Assembly: GCA_963680875.1 (NCBI GenBank)
Contig: OY804579.1
Span: 55,627,718 to 55,691,717, forward strand
DNA length: 64,000 bases
DNA from: Bathymodiolus brooksi
Lineage: Eukaryota > Mollusca > Bivalvia > Mytilida > Modiolidae
Direction: 5' to 3'
Shown: piece by piece, positions 1 through 11,365 of the stretch
Layout of the letters: each line of letters starts with the position of its first letter
Position numbering within the stretch: position 1 is the first letter of the stretch
Notes under the pieces: generated by a model
Told to the model about the DNA's origin: nothing
Database searches by the model: none
Seen by the model: only the letters and a program-made list of their open reading frames with translations
Translations under genes and position numbers: made by a program

Positions 1-43
1 GAAACTAGCTCGAAACTGTCAATTCGTAGGTAGAAAGAGTGTT

Positions 44-251
44 GGGGTTATGGTGTTTAACGCCACTTTCAATACTATTTCAGTTATATCGTGGCGGTCA
101 GTTTCATTGGTGGAGAAAACCACCGACCTGAGGCAATTCACTGACAAACTTTATCAAATAATATTGTATCGAGTACACCTCACTATTAGCGGGATTCGAA
201 CGCACAACGTGATTGGTGATATGCACTGATTGCAGAGGTAGTTGTAAATCC
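44..251 (-). repeat. tRNA-derived SINE, family SINE-1
   Basis: The reverse strand carries a box-B-like GTTCGAATCCC, then a conserved tail with TTTCTCC, the block CCACCAATAAAACTGACC and an end near GGCGTTAAACACCATAACCC. The same unit recurs about fifteen times in this window in both orientations. In full copies the head starts GGGGCCGTCG and contains a Pol III box-B motif, so it is tRNA-derived. It might belong to a broad animal SINE superfamily sharing this tail, which I cannot confirm. This copy lacks the extreme 5' head. Confidence 0.75.
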
Positions 252-611
252 AAAATTCTCCAATCAAAGCACGATTTTCGTTCTTTTAGTTTATTTTAAC
301 TATGTAATCGTACTGTTATTGTGTTATGTGCATAATTACACCAAAACACTTCATAATTATGTCCTCTGCATTAATGTTATAGAACAAATGTATTATATTT
401 TAACTAAAAGTTAAGCAAAATGTTCGTCTAGCGTAGATCATGGAAAAGTTAAACAGTGATAATCTAAAATCTTATATAATAAGACATTGAACAATCTTCG
501 GCACAACCCAAACAACATAGTACAACGAGAATACAACGACAAGAGCTGATGAAAATATATATTATGTGATCTCCAACATTCTTTTGATATGATAAATAAA
601 TTACTTTCATT
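252..611. other. Non-coding stretch, nothing recognised
   Basis: AT-rich sequence between a SINE and the 51-bp minisatellite. No coding pattern, RNA gene or repeat family was recognised. Confidence 0.5.
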
Positions 612-2735
612 TAAAGGAACGTACGGAACGTTATCAAACTAAACAAAATACAAACGTTCACTTAGAGGAACGTAAGGAAAATTGTAAACCAAAACAACAT
701 GCTAACATTCACCTAGAGGAACACAAAACATTCACGTAGAGGAACACAAAACATTCACCTAGAGGAACACAAGGAAAGGTGTTAACCAAAACAACATAGC
801 ATTCAGTTAGAGGAACGTAAGGAAATGTGCTAACACAAAAAACATACCAACATTTAGTTAGAGGAACGTAAGGAAATGTGCTAACACAAACAACATACCA
901 ACATTTAGTTAGAGGAACGCAAGGAAAGTTGCTAACACAAACAACATACCAACATTTAGTTAGAGGAACGCAAGGAAAGTTGCTAACACGAACAACATAC
1001 CAACATTTAGTTAGAGGAACGCAAGTAAAGTTGCTAACACAAACAACATACCAACATTTAGTTAGAAGAACGTAAGGAAAGTTGTTAACACAAACAACAT
1101 ATCAACATTTAGTTAGAGGAACGTAAGGAATTGTGTTAACACAAACAACATACCAACATTTAGTTAGAAGAACGTAAGGAATTGTGTTAACACAAACAAC
1201 ATACCAACATTTAGTTAGAAGAACGTAAGGAATTGTGTTAACACAAACAACATACCAACATTTAGTTAGAAGAACGTAAGGAAATGTGTTAACACAAACA
1301 ACATACCAATATTTAGTTAGAGGAACGTAAGGAAAGTTGCTAACACGAACAACATACCAACATTTAGTTAGAGGAACGCAAGGAAAGTTGCTAACACAAA
1401 CAACATACCAACATTTAGTTAGAAGAACGTAAGGAAATGTGTTAACACAAAAAACATACCAACATTTAGTTAGAAGAACGTAAGGAATTGTGTTAACACA
1501 AACAACATACCAACATTTAGTTAGAAGAACGTAAGGAAATGTGCTAACACAAACAACATACCAACATTTAGTTAGAGGAACGTAAGGAAAGTTGTTAATA
1601 CAAACAGCATACCTACATTTAGTTAAAGGAAAACAAGGAAAGTTGCTAACACATACAACATACCAACATTTACTTCGAGGAACGTAAAGAAAGTTGCTAA
1701 CACATACAACATACCAACATTTAGTTAGAGGAACGTAAGGAAAACTATCATCCAAACGAAAAATCCTATCATGCATTTAGAAGAACGTAAAGTAATTAGT
1801 AAACCAAAACAACATACTAACATTCATTTAGAGGAACGTAAGAAAATTAGTAAACCAAGACAACATACTAACATTCATTTAGAGGAACGCAAGGAAATTA
1901 GTAAACCAAAACAACATACTAACATTCATTTAGAAGAACATAAGGAAATTAGTAAACCAAAACAACATACTAACATTCATTTAGAGGAACGTAAGGAAAT
2001 TAGTAAACCAAAACAACATACTAACATTCATTTAGAGGAACGTAAGGTAATTAGTAAACCAAAACAACATACTAACATTCATTTAGAGGAACGTAAGGTA
2101 ATTAGTAAACCAAAACAACATACTAACATTCATTTAGAAGAACGTAAGGAAATTAGTAAACCAAAACAATATACTAACATTCATTTAGAGGAACGTAAGG
2201 AAATTAGTAAACCAAAACAACATACTAACATTCATTTAGAGGAACGCAAGGAAATTAGTAAACCAAAACAACATACTAACATTCATTTAGAGGAACGTAA
2301 GGTAATTAGTAAACCAAAACAACATACTAACATTCATTTAGAGGAACGTAAGGAAATTAGTAAACCAAAACAACATACTAACATTCATTTAGAGGAACGT
2401 AAGGAAATTAGTAAACCAAAACAACATACTAACATTCATTTAGAGGAACGTAAGGTAATTAGTAAACCAAAACAACATACTAACATTCATTTAGAAGAAC
2501 ATAAGGAAATTAGTAAACCAAAACAATATACTAACATTCTTTCAGAGGGAAATAGTGTAGTTGTTAACCGATACATCATTCTAACATTAGGTAGAGGAAA
2601 GTTATCAACCAGAAACAACATTGTACTGAAGAAATGAAAGCAATTTGCTAGCAGTTAGTTAAAGGAACGTTCTTGACACAACCAAGATACCAACATTCAG
2701 TTAGAGGAACGTAAATAAAGGTTAGAGAATAACGA
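612..2735. repeat. 51-bp minisatellite, two sub-families
   Basis: Tandem repeat with a 51-bp period, checked from repeated TTAGTTAGAGGAACG starts at 854, 905 and 956. Sub-array A (about 790-1765) has units with GCTAACACAAACAACATACC. Sub-array B (about 1768-2550, about 15 units) has units with AATTAGTAAACCAAAACAAC. Degenerate units flank both. Because 51 is a multiple of 3, frames stay open by default: a 17-residue repeat (HLEERKEISKPKQHTNI) can be read forward at 1771-2637, and a Cys/Tyr/Val-rich one backward at 1102-1776. Unit variants change amino acids freely, so coding is unlikely. Confidence 0.9.
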
Positions 2736-3019
2736 AGGGGCAATACAAAATTGACAATCCAGAGAAACTGGCAACAATACGACGAAGAAATACAAAACAA
2801 AAACACAACACAATATGTGCTGGACACCACTATTAGCAAAAACACAAATAACGTAAATAAAACATGAGCAGTCATACAAACAACTGGAGGTAAAGTCGAA
2901 CCGAACATCGTTTTATGCGGAAATCGTAAAGGATATCACAACACGAATCTCAGAACCTAAAGAAACACAATTATTCAAGCAGGAACAAATATATTTCAGT
3001 TCGTAAATATTTTATTTCT

Positions 3020-3215
3020 TCAACCAAATACACATCCAGCTCTGGTACATGATGTTGTAGTAGGTAATTTATGTTGCATTATATGTGTTAACCAGAAATT
3101 CATCCGCTCCTTGTATAAATTATTATGTACTGTTATATTTGTATCCAGCAAGGCATATTGTTTTGTTGTTATATCATACTGTGGCCACATTGGTAATCCT
3201 GGTCCGTTTGGATCA
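3020..3215 (-). pseudogene. Terminal exon of esterase pseudogene psi1
   Basis: This exon is still open, from the acceptor CCAG|T to a TGA stop. It encodes DPNGPGLPMWPQYD and continues to a two-Cys tail ending CVFG. The first base completes the Gly codon split by the phase-2 intron (GG|T). D-P-N-G-P followed by W-P-Q-Y matches the post-catalytic-His segment of cholinesterase-type carboxylesterases. It pairs with the damaged main exon at 4830-6336, so the locus as a whole is a pseudogene. Confidence 0.8.
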
Positions 3216-3445
3216 CTGGAAAAATGAAAATAATTTATTACATACAATATTAGATAATAATCAAAAACATGAAATGAAAAAGATCACGTCGTTTATTGAT
3301 ACCGTTTAAATAATCTGTATACTTTTTAACATTTCAACATTTTCTGTAAAAGCACTACACAGATTGGAACGAAACTTGGATTTCAGGGTTAACGTGATAG
3401 TGATTTACTGCCATTTAAAAAATATTTCACTTATACAATATTAGA

Positions 3446-3640
3446 CAGTGTTATTGATGGAGGAAATCGCAATTCCTGAAGAAAACCACTGACCTGCCAC
3501 TGACAAACATTATAACATAATGTTGCATCTTGTACATCTTGCTAGTGGCGGGAACATAACGCACAACTTTAGTGAAGATATGAACTGATTGCATAAGAAG
3601 TTTTAAATCCAGCGACCATACAACCACGGCACCCCATGCG
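3446..3640 (-). repeat. Worn SINE-1 copy
   Basis: Diverged SINE-1 with GAAAACCACTGACCTG and the tRNA-like head at the right end. Similar worn copies sit in the introns of psi2 (20853-21020) and gene 3 (32990-33150), so the insertion probably predates duplication of these loci. Confidence 0.6.
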
Positions 3641-3957
3641 AACTTAAATATGTACTTGTGTTATTTAGCCATTTGCGATATAGCGGATGTGGGACAAACG
3701 TAAAAGTCGTCTTATTGACTTAAGAAAGATTGTTGCGAGGTCTTTTCTTAACTTTGTTTTTCTCGATACATTCAATATTGATAGTTGTTGCCAATGTCAA
3801 ATTGTGATTTACACAAGGACATTATCTACCCGAACTATTTTTCTCTCAGTCGGACAACATATTACATCCAAAGATGAAGAACTGACCATCCGCCACTCGT
3901 ACTGAATAACTAAATTGCAAAAGTGTCCTGGCAAACATCAGGCTAGGCCTGCCAAAA

Positions 3958-4120
3958 GTTCCACGAGACCTCTTTTCCTCGTTTTTTTTATGGGGTTGGT
4001 GTTGCTCAATCTTTAGTTTTCTGCGTAGTGTTTTGGTCTTTTCCTTTGGGCCTTTGCATTGTCAGTCCTTCTTTGATTTACGGCTTCTGATTACTCCTTT
4101 GCTATCTCAAATCTTTATAA
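3958..4120 (+). repeat. RepA interspersed repeat, partial
   Basis: Matches the RepA family: GGGGTT..GTGTTGCTCAATCTTTAG, then TTTTGG..TTGTC, a CGG.TTCTGATTAC block and a CTTTG.TATCT end. RepA is about 220 bp when complete (see 8399-8622). I see no coding capacity in it. Confidence 0.6.
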
Positions 4121-4254
4121 AGACAATATGTAATGAAAGAACAATTGATAACATGTTTTATAAGCCAGGTTCTAGATGGATCATGGATATGCATAATATT
4201 TATATCATAGCCAAAGTTGATTGATGTAGAACGTGAAAAATCAGACATTTGTGA

Positions 4255-4520
4255 TTGCTTCGGCACTGACATGGTCTATTAGATATACGCATATGTATTT
4301 ATTACTGAAATTTACAGTTCCTAAATAATGTAATTATTGATAAAACTAAGGTGACCCTCACTCAGAAATAGGTGACATTAGCCGACGTTTGGCTATTTTG
4401 TTTAGGTCCTTTGGTTTTACTGCTCACAAAACATTAAATTATTTGGCTTTCCAATCTTTCTATTTTGAGCGTACCTGATGAAGTTTATTTGAGAAACATC
4501 GTGTGCACTAAATTGGATAT
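4255..4520 (+). repeat. RepB repeat, long copy with hammerhead-like end
   Basis: A repeat of about 270 bp matching 36298-36600. It begins near CTTCGGCACTGACATGG and includes AAATTTACAGTTCCTAAAT. It ends in TTGGCTTTCCAATCTTTC, GAGCGTAC, CTGATGA and GAAAC. The last 45 bases match a hammerhead ribozyme layout, but stem III is damaged here (ACATC in place of ACGCGTC). Confidence 0.6.
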
Positions 4521-4635
4521 GTAAAAGTGAGGAACAATGCAATAAAATATCGACAAAACAAGAACTTGAATTGTTAAAGCCAGCATTACATTTTTATGCT
4601 CCCGAAACACGTTGTCCTTCTGGTACGTTGGGGGA

Positions 4636-4775
4636 AGTACAACGTTATCGACGGTTGGTAATGGTCTTTCATAATGAGAACGTTATCGACGGTTGGTAAT
4701 GGTCTTTCATAATAACAACGTTATCGACGGTTGGTAACGTTATCGATGGTTGGTAATGGTCTTTCATAATGAGTA
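4636..4775. repeat. Small tandem repeat (about 38 bp, 3-4 units)
   Basis: Units contain AACGTTATCGACGGTTGGTA and ATGGTCTTTCATAATGAG. psi2 (near 21645) and psi4 (near 46370) have the matching intron segment as a single copy, so the expansion is private to psi1. Confidence 0.7.
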
Positions 4776-4829
4776 AGGGATAGTAACAAAATCCACCTTT
4801 TCATTTCATTAGTACAAGATAATACGTAC

Positions 4830-6336
4830 CCCGTGTTGGCAAAATTACTCCAGTATTTCATCATCGTCATAGGAAAAGACATATCATCAGCAGAACTTGT
4901 TATATTAAACCTCATTGGGAATAGGAACTGCAACTCTGCTCCATGACCTGCTTCTTTAAACCAAGGATAATATTCTAAGGGGAGAGAACAAAAACCAGAT
5001 CTTCTTCTATTCATGTACTGGAACTGCTTTGTCTTGTGGTTGTTAAAAGCATGCGAATTAAGGCTTTGCACGGCTGGACTATAGAAAAATAAGTCACCAT
5101 AAAAGCCCACGGATCCTTTACTGCTATACCTTCTACATATAGCTTGTGCGAAATTAGGATAATTAACATAGTAATCACTTGCAAATAGAGGAAGAATCTG
5201 ATTGCAGAGAAAGTTTGAAGAGATTCCTTCGGTGACATTAAATGGAAAAAATTTTTGTATCGGCGCTAGAGAATCAACGACCCTTCGGATTCACATGTTC
5301 CAATCATGACATCTAATGACTTAAAGAAATCATAAGCGGAAGAATTGTGATTCACCATTACTTCACTTGGATTTTCCTTGAGTAAAACTCCATCGACCAC
5401 AGGTGCAAAATAATCAAGAATATGTAAATCGGGCCCATCTGTTGCAATGGATATGAAATCTTCCATTGCATTGTAAACGTCATCTGAATGTTTATTTCGC
5501 ATACAAGACATTATGTCTGTTGTCAATTTGTTAGAACAGTTAAGAGCACGAACTATTTCATCACTTGCTTTATGAGGAATTAGTGTTGTTGAAAAAAACG
5601 AATTACATGTACCACTTTGCTCTATTACGCGAAGAAATAATCCTCGATTCTCCGGAATTATTGCTTGAAATGCCACGCTCAATCCACCGGCAGACTCACC
5701 AAATATAGTAATAGAATTTGTTTTGTGTCTCCACCGAAACTTTCAATGTTTTCATTAACCCACCGAATAGCCAGTCTTTGATCCCATAGTCCAAAATTAC
5801 CCGGAGCTGAGCCGTCTGATGGAGCGAAAAATCCAAAGATGTTCAGACGATAATTGATAGTCACAACAATTACGTCACCAGTGACGCTAAGATATGACCC
5901 GTCATAAAGCATCCCTTGCCCAAACTCATACCCATCTCCATGACCCATATCATTACTGACTTCTTGTTTGACGTAGAGGATCCAACAGGTATGTAAATGT
6001 TTAAATGTAAGCAGTCTTCTGATTGGTTCAAGTTAGGGAGATATTGTTTTGCCTATGGAATCGGTTGTTGAATGCAAGAAGGTCCAAATCTGGTTGCATC
6101 AATTGTTCCGGTCCATGACCCATGAGGAACTGGCTTTCGAAATCTAAGGTCACCTACGGGTGGTTTCGCAAATGGAACCTTCTTGAAAATTGTATAATAT
6201 TTCGTCACATTGTTTATATCTACAGAAGATGATAAACCACTTGTAGGCCCAATTTTTGTTTGAAGAGTAACAAAACTGTCACAAAGTACTCCCGCTATAA
6301 TCACCAATGACAAAAAAGTGATAAAATGGTTCTCAT
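4830..6336 (-). pseudogene. psi1: decayed cholinesterase-like carboxylesterase, main exon
   Basis: Main exon of a secreted alpha/beta-hydrolase of the carboxylesterase-B family, recognisable throughout: FAKPPVGDLRF, SYLSVTGDVIVVTINYRLN, WDQRLAIRWVNENIESFGG and GAEL near the catalytic His. The reading frame is broken several times. One base is missing in the signal-peptide codons just after the ATG at 6336. There is an in-frame stop after SCIQQPIP (near 6053). One base is lost in the oxyanion-hole region near 5945. A roughly 5-bp insertion lies just before the nucleophile motif near 5715, and a stop follows ESEGSLIL (near 5266). The GTACGT donor at 4829 survives. Gene 3 (33555-35086) is the closest intact relative in the window. 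It is clearly a dead duplicate rather than an assembly error, since the lesions are numerous. Confidence 0.85.
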
Positions 6337-6469
6337 GGCTGACATAAGTACCTGCAATTATTGATAAAATAAAACACAACTGGTAATGTATAATTATGCT
6401 GTCAATAAACTAGAAGTGGTAATTGTCAGTATCGTAACTAGATATACACCAGGCCTTGTCTTGAACAGT

Positions 6470-7345
6470 TGGTAGTTAACTGGGCCAACGACAGTTGATG
6501 GACATTATTGACAGTAAGCGATTCGATTGAACTATTGCATATATTTGACAGTTAACAGTAATTATGGTGAACGAATGCATATAATTGATAAATAGCGGTG
6601 ATTAGGGTGTGCTAAGTCATAAAATCGATAGTAAACGGTGATACGGTTGGGCTAGTGCAAATAATTGATAGTAAACGGTGATACGGTTGGGCTAGTGCAA
6701 ATATTTGATAGTAAGCGGTGATGCGGTTGGGCTAGTGCAAATAATTGATAGTAAACTGTGTTTCGGTTGGGCTAATGCAAATAATTGATAGTAAACGGTG
6801 ATACGGTTGGGCTAGTGCAAATAATTGATAGTAAACGGTGATTCGATTGGGCTAGTGCAAATAATTGATTGTAAACGGTGATTCGGTAGGGCTAGTTCAA
6901 ATAATTGATAGTAAACGGTGATTCGGTTGGGCTAGCGCAAATAATTGATAGTAAACGGTGATTCGGTAGGACTAGTGCAAATAATTGATAGTAAACGGTG
7001 ATTCGGTAGGGCTAGTTCAAATAATTGATAGTAAACGGTGATTCGGTTGGGCTAGCGCAAATAATTGATAGTAAACGGTGATTCGGTTGGACTAGTGCAA
7101 ATAATTGATAATAAACGGTGATTCGGTTGGACTAGTGCAAATAATTGATAGTAAACGGTGATTCGGTTGGACTAGTGCAAATAATTGATAGTAAACGGTG
7201 ATTCGGTTGGACTAGTGCAAATAATTGATAGTAAACGGTGATTCGGTTGGACTAGTGCAAATAATTGATAGTAAACGGCGATACGGTTGAGCTAGTACAA
7301 AGAGTTGATGATAAACGTTGATTCGGTTAGGCTAGTGGATCTTGT
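6470..7345. repeat. 40-bp minisatellite upstream of psi1
   Basis: About 20 units with a 40-bp period (ATAATTGATAGTAAACGGTG plus ATTCGGTTGGGCTAGTGCAA), regular from about 6615 and degenerate before that. It lies directly 5' of psi1. Degenerate single units occur at the matching place upstream of psi2 (27900-28120), gene 3 (35380-35590) and psi4 (48250-48570). The array grew from an ancestral flank. Confidence 0.9.
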
Positions 7346-7860
7346 TTCTGATGATTAAACTAGGTATTTATTTGGTTGTTCTTTGACAGACGTCGGGCGA
7401 ATGTTGATGTTTCAAAGAAAACCGAGGACTTTATCAGGTTTTGTGCAGTCATTATTCACACAATATTTCCACTTTAACTCTTGTGTATTGTAAGACTTGA
7501 TATTTTGGTTCTTCTTGTGACTCGATTGTTGACTGTGAAGTATGTAATTAAATTTGATATGCGCTTAATTTATATTTTTAACATGAAAAGTCATGTTCTT
7601 TTCTCCTCCTATTTTAATTTTGTTGAAATTTTGTTGCAGGATGGTCATAGATTTTATAGCTGGACATACAATACTATCGAATTCTTCATTATCCCATACA
7701 ATATATAAAAAATTGCCGAGTTAGATTGCTGTCAAATTATAATATTAAGTATACATGTATATGTACCATCTACACACGTTTAGACACATGTCCTATGTCT
7801 ATCTCTAGATTATCCTTACGAGACAAGGTAACACCTCGATTATTGAAGCTCCATTTTAAT
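7346..7860. other. Duplicated 5' flank, non-coding
   Basis: No gene seen. The last 170 bases (GTTAGATTGCTGTCAAATTA onward) match 28430-28564, showing shared ancestry of the psi1 and psi2 upstream regions. Confidence 0.5.
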
Positions 7861-8037
7861 GGAGCGGATGTGGTCGAGTGGCATAGGGCGCTGGACTTAA
7901 GGCTAAGCGATTGGTGCTGCAGTGTATCAATGGTGTGAGTTCAAATCCCGTCGAGGGAAGAACAAAAATTTGACAGCTCAAATATCTAATTCTAACACTG
8001 TTTGGTTTAATTTTCAGACGTATATATATATATATAT
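7861..8037 (+). repeat. tRNA-Leu-derived SINE (SINE-2) with TA tail
   Basis: The head resembles a class II tRNA: box A TGGTCGAGTGG, a GGACTTAAGG anticodon region like tRNA-Leu(TAA), a long variable arm and box B GAGTTCAAATCCC. A non-tRNA body follows (CTAATTCTAACACTG, TTTAATTTTCAGACG), then (TA)n. Two more copies with the same body lie at 28565-28909. The shared body and tail mark it as a SINE rather than a working tRNA. Confidence 0.75.
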
Positions 8038-8398
8038 GTTTAGGTCCATCACGAGATTACTGAAACAGTTAACAGTATCTAGTGAATAAAGAATCTCAAC
8101 TTAATTTTATTTGTTCAATCATTTGTCTGTCAGCCTATTTGCACCATATATCATAAACTAGCGTTCAACATTTTCCGACAGTCTGGTATTTTTTCTTTTT
8201 CATTTTTCTCAAGCAAATGACAACGCTGCAATGTACATATATACAAGTCTGAAAATAGGTTCAAAGATGTTTAAATTAGGCTTTCTAATGACATGGTTGT
8301 TATGTACTTTTCTCAGCGTGGTAGGAACACTTGCACCGCGAGACCATTGACCTTCAAAGGTCTAAATACCGAAATTTTAATAAAAATCAATAAACATA

Positions 8399-8622
8399 CG
8401 ACGGGTGCCACTAGTGGAGCAGGAACTCCTTACCCTTCCGGAGCACCTGAGTTCTCCCCCGGTTTTTAGTGGGGTTCGTGTTACTCGATCTCTAGTTTTA
8501 TGTGTATGTTTTGTAGTTCGTTATTTGTCCTTTTGTACTTTTTCTTTTGGCCATTGTGTTGTTTGTTCTTCTTCGATATACGGATTCTGATTACCCCTTT
8601 GGTATCTTCAAACTCTTCTTTC
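8399..8622 (+). repeat. RepA interspersed repeat, near full length
   Basis: Best RepA copy: GACGGGTGCCACTAGTGGAG, CCTTCCGGAGCACCTGAGTT, CGGTTTTTAGTGGGGTTCG, then TTTTGGCCATTGTGTTG and ATACGGATTCTGATTACCCC, ending at CTTTGGTATCTTC. More than fifteen fragments occur in the window. I recognise the family as frequent in mussel genomes and see no coding region in it. Confidence 0.75.
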
Positions 8623-9889
8623 AACTAGAATGTGTTCATAAACGTTGTAATATGCTTGTCATCGTCGTTTCTTTTGGTGGTAATTAAAAAAGATAATTTA
8701 TTATCTGCACCCGACAAAAGCTTCTTATCTCTATCTATTTTCTTATTCCTAAATAAATCGATTTCGACGAAACAATACTAATTTAGTGACCAAGTAAATA
8801 TTTTAGAAGAATATGAAATGAAATAAAATTGCATTGCATGAAAGTCAAAGATCATTATTTGTAATATTTTATACAAACATGATACAGAAAATAAAGAACG
8901 TTTGGTCCTGAACCTTAAGGACAAAATGACACAAAACAATCATTGTAATAACCCCATAAAATTAGCAAGTTCGCATGATGTTTCGTGCCTATCTGTATTA
9001 CTTGAAAAGTAATCGTAATTACAAAGTATGTTCTTTGATGTTAATGTATCAACTGTTATGAAAATATCCCACAAGCTAGACGTTTTTAGATTAAACAATT
9101 TAGAATGTTAAGTTATGTAAATACAATGTTTATAAGCTGGCGAAGCGAGCTATTTATGACTGAAGCATGGTAAAATTAAATCAATAAAGGAATATTGACG
9201 AATACCATTTACTTTGACTAGAATACCATTTACTTTGACTAAACCAGAAATCCTTATCATCCATACACTATGCCTAGGAAAAAGTTTCAACACATCCGGG
9301 TTACCGCTTTTCGAGAACCCTTGAAAACTTACGAAAGAGAATCGAAGAGAATCCGGTCGAATCGTAACTACTCGGCTATTCTCGATACGCCTAGTGTAGC
9401 GGAAATTGCCTAGTAGTCCCGATTGATACCGGTTTCGCGAGCTTTTCAGGCGGTGCCTGTTTCATATTAAGTAGTAATACTTATTGATACAAAACGATAC
9501 CATAACGATAGCGGGCAGCAACGATATTATTCTTTACTTGTGATTTTTATGAAACTATGCTTTGGCTTTCCAATCTTTATAGTTTGAGTGTACCTGATAA
9601 AGGTTATCCCAGACACGCGTCCTGCACACTAAATTAGACATCTATGTTTTAGCTAAAGGGCTTCAAATATATAATATATTTCAGATCTTCATGGAAATGT
9701 AATGGAATGTAAAACAAACCTCAGATAGCCCAGTAAAAACATAATCCAATAGAAAATAAATCATCCGAAAAATAGTATTGAAAGTTTCAATAGCGCAAGT
9801 TAACCTACATTTTCCATTTAATAAACGTAAGAGAAAACCGAATGGGCAATCATACCTGTAAAAAAAACATGATGTAATCGGCATAGTAT
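8623..9889. other. Repeat-rich flank without a gene
   Basis: No coding signal. It holds a RepB copy (9561-9635) and a short duplication of TACCATTTACTTTGACTA near 9205-9240. Segments near 9490-9540 and 9680-9740 match 31020-31180, so this is still part of the duplicated unit. Confidence 0.45.
9561..9635 (+). repeat. RepB short copy (hammerhead-like, degenerate)
   Basis: TTTGGCTTTCCAATCTTTAT is followed by GAGTGTAC, CTGATAA (core G changed to A), GACAC in place of GAAAC, and CGCGTCCTGCACACT. It is recognisable only next to the other copies. Confidence 0.5.
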
Positions 9890-11365
9890 TAAACAGCAAA
9901 TTGACAAACTTTCCATAGAAATGATTTGGCTACATCCACGTCAATGCAGAATCACAAGAGGACCAACTTGCCGTAAAAGTACCAAAGCTGCTTCTCCTTC
10001 AATGTAACATCACAGAAAAACAAACTTTCCATAAAGGTAGCTTCGTGTTGATGCAGACTTATAGAATATAAAGACAAACTGCCTATAATAGTAACAATCT
10101 GCTTTCATTTCTATGTACAAACACATCACAGGAAGACAAACTCTGTAAAAGTGACTAAGCTATATATTTTTTCAAGGTATAATCATAAAAAGACAAATTC
10201 TCCGTAAATGTGACCTGGCCACCTCCTGGTGAATGTGAAATCACTGGAAGACGAACTCTCCGTAATTGTGACTTGGCCACCTCCTGGTGAATGTGAAATC
10301 ACTGGAAGACGAACTCTCTGTAATTGTGACTTGGCCACCTCCTGGTGAATGTGAAATAACTGGAAGACACACTCTCCTAATTGTGACCTTGCCACCTCCT
10401 TGTGAATGTAAAATCACTGGAAGACACACTCTCCGTAATTGTGACCTGGCCACCTCCTGGTGAATGTGAAATCACTGGAAGACACACTCTCCGTAAATGT
10501 GACCTGGCCACCTCCTGGTGAATGTGAAATCACTGGAAGACACACTTTCCGTAAATGTGACCTGGCCACCTCCTGGTTAATGTGAAATCACTGGAAGACA
10601 CACTCTCCGTAATTGTGACCTGGCCACCTCCTGGTGAATGTGAAATCACTGGAAGACACACTCTCCGTAATTGTGACCTGGCCACCTCCTGATGAATGTG
10701 AAATCACTGGAAGACACACTCCGTAATTGTGACCTGGCCACCTCCTGGTGAATGTGAAATCACTGGAAGACGAACTCCCCGTAATTGTGACCTGGCCACC
10801 TCCTGGTGAATGTGAAATCACTGGAAGACACACTCTCCGTAATTGTGACCTGGCCACCTCCTGGTGAATGTGAAATCACTGGAAGACACACTCCGTAATT
10901 GTGACCTGGCCACCTCCTGGTGAATGTGAAATCACTGGAAGACGAACTCTCCGTAATTGTGACCTGGCCACCCCCTGGTGAATGTGAAATCACTGGAAGA
11001 CACACTCTCCGTAATTGTGACCTGGCCACCTCCTGGTGAATGTGAAATCACTGGAAGACACACTCCGTATTTGTGACCTGGCCACCTCCTGGTGAATGTG
11101 AAATCACTGGAAGACGAACTCTCCGTAATTGTGACCTGGCCACCTCCTGGTGAATGTGAAATCACTGGAAGACACACTCCGTAATTGTGACCTGGCCACC
11201 TCCTGGTGAATGTGAAATCACTGGAAGGCGAACTCTCCGTAATTGTGACCTGGCCACCTCCTGATGAATGTGAAATCACTGGAAGACGAAGTCTCTCCGT
11301 AATTGTGACCTGGCCACCTCCTGGTGAATGTGAAATCACTGGAAGACACACTCCATAAAAGTGAT
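9890..11365. repeat. 58-bp minisatellite
   Basis: Regular array from about 10190 with a 58-bp unit (GGAAGACACACTCTCCGTAA, TTGTGACCTGGCCACCTCCT, GGTGAATGTGAAATCACT) and some 56-bp units lacking TC in CACACTCTCCG. About 20 units. From 9890 to 10190 more diverged units of similar length precede it. Because 58 is not a multiple of 3, the minus strand reads through in three rotating frames and gives artefactual open frames. Confidence 0.9.

Larger units (their letters stand above)
3216..4829 (-). other. Intron of psi1, filled with repeats
   Basis: The donor is GTACGT at 4829 and the acceptor is CCAG at 3219-3216. The intron holds a worn SINE-1 (3446-3640), a RepA fragment (3958-4120), a long RepB copy (4255-4520) and a small tandem repeat (4636-4775). 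No extra exon was seen. Confidence 0.6.

Noticed and set aside
878..2637. Open frames with 17-residue repeats on both strands
   Set aside because: They lie in the 51-bp minisatellite, whose period is a multiple of 3, so frames remain open by default. Variants between units change amino acids freely.
7861..7965. Functional tRNA-Leu gene
   Set aside because: Box A and B are present, but the acceptor stem does not pair well, the copies share a non-tRNA 3' body with a TA tail, and the anticodon loop varies between copies.
10183..11351. Overlapping minus-strand frames with repeated VISHSPGGGQVTIT
   Set aside because: The frames are read through the 58-bp minisatellite in rotating phases; no start, signal or domain supports a gene.
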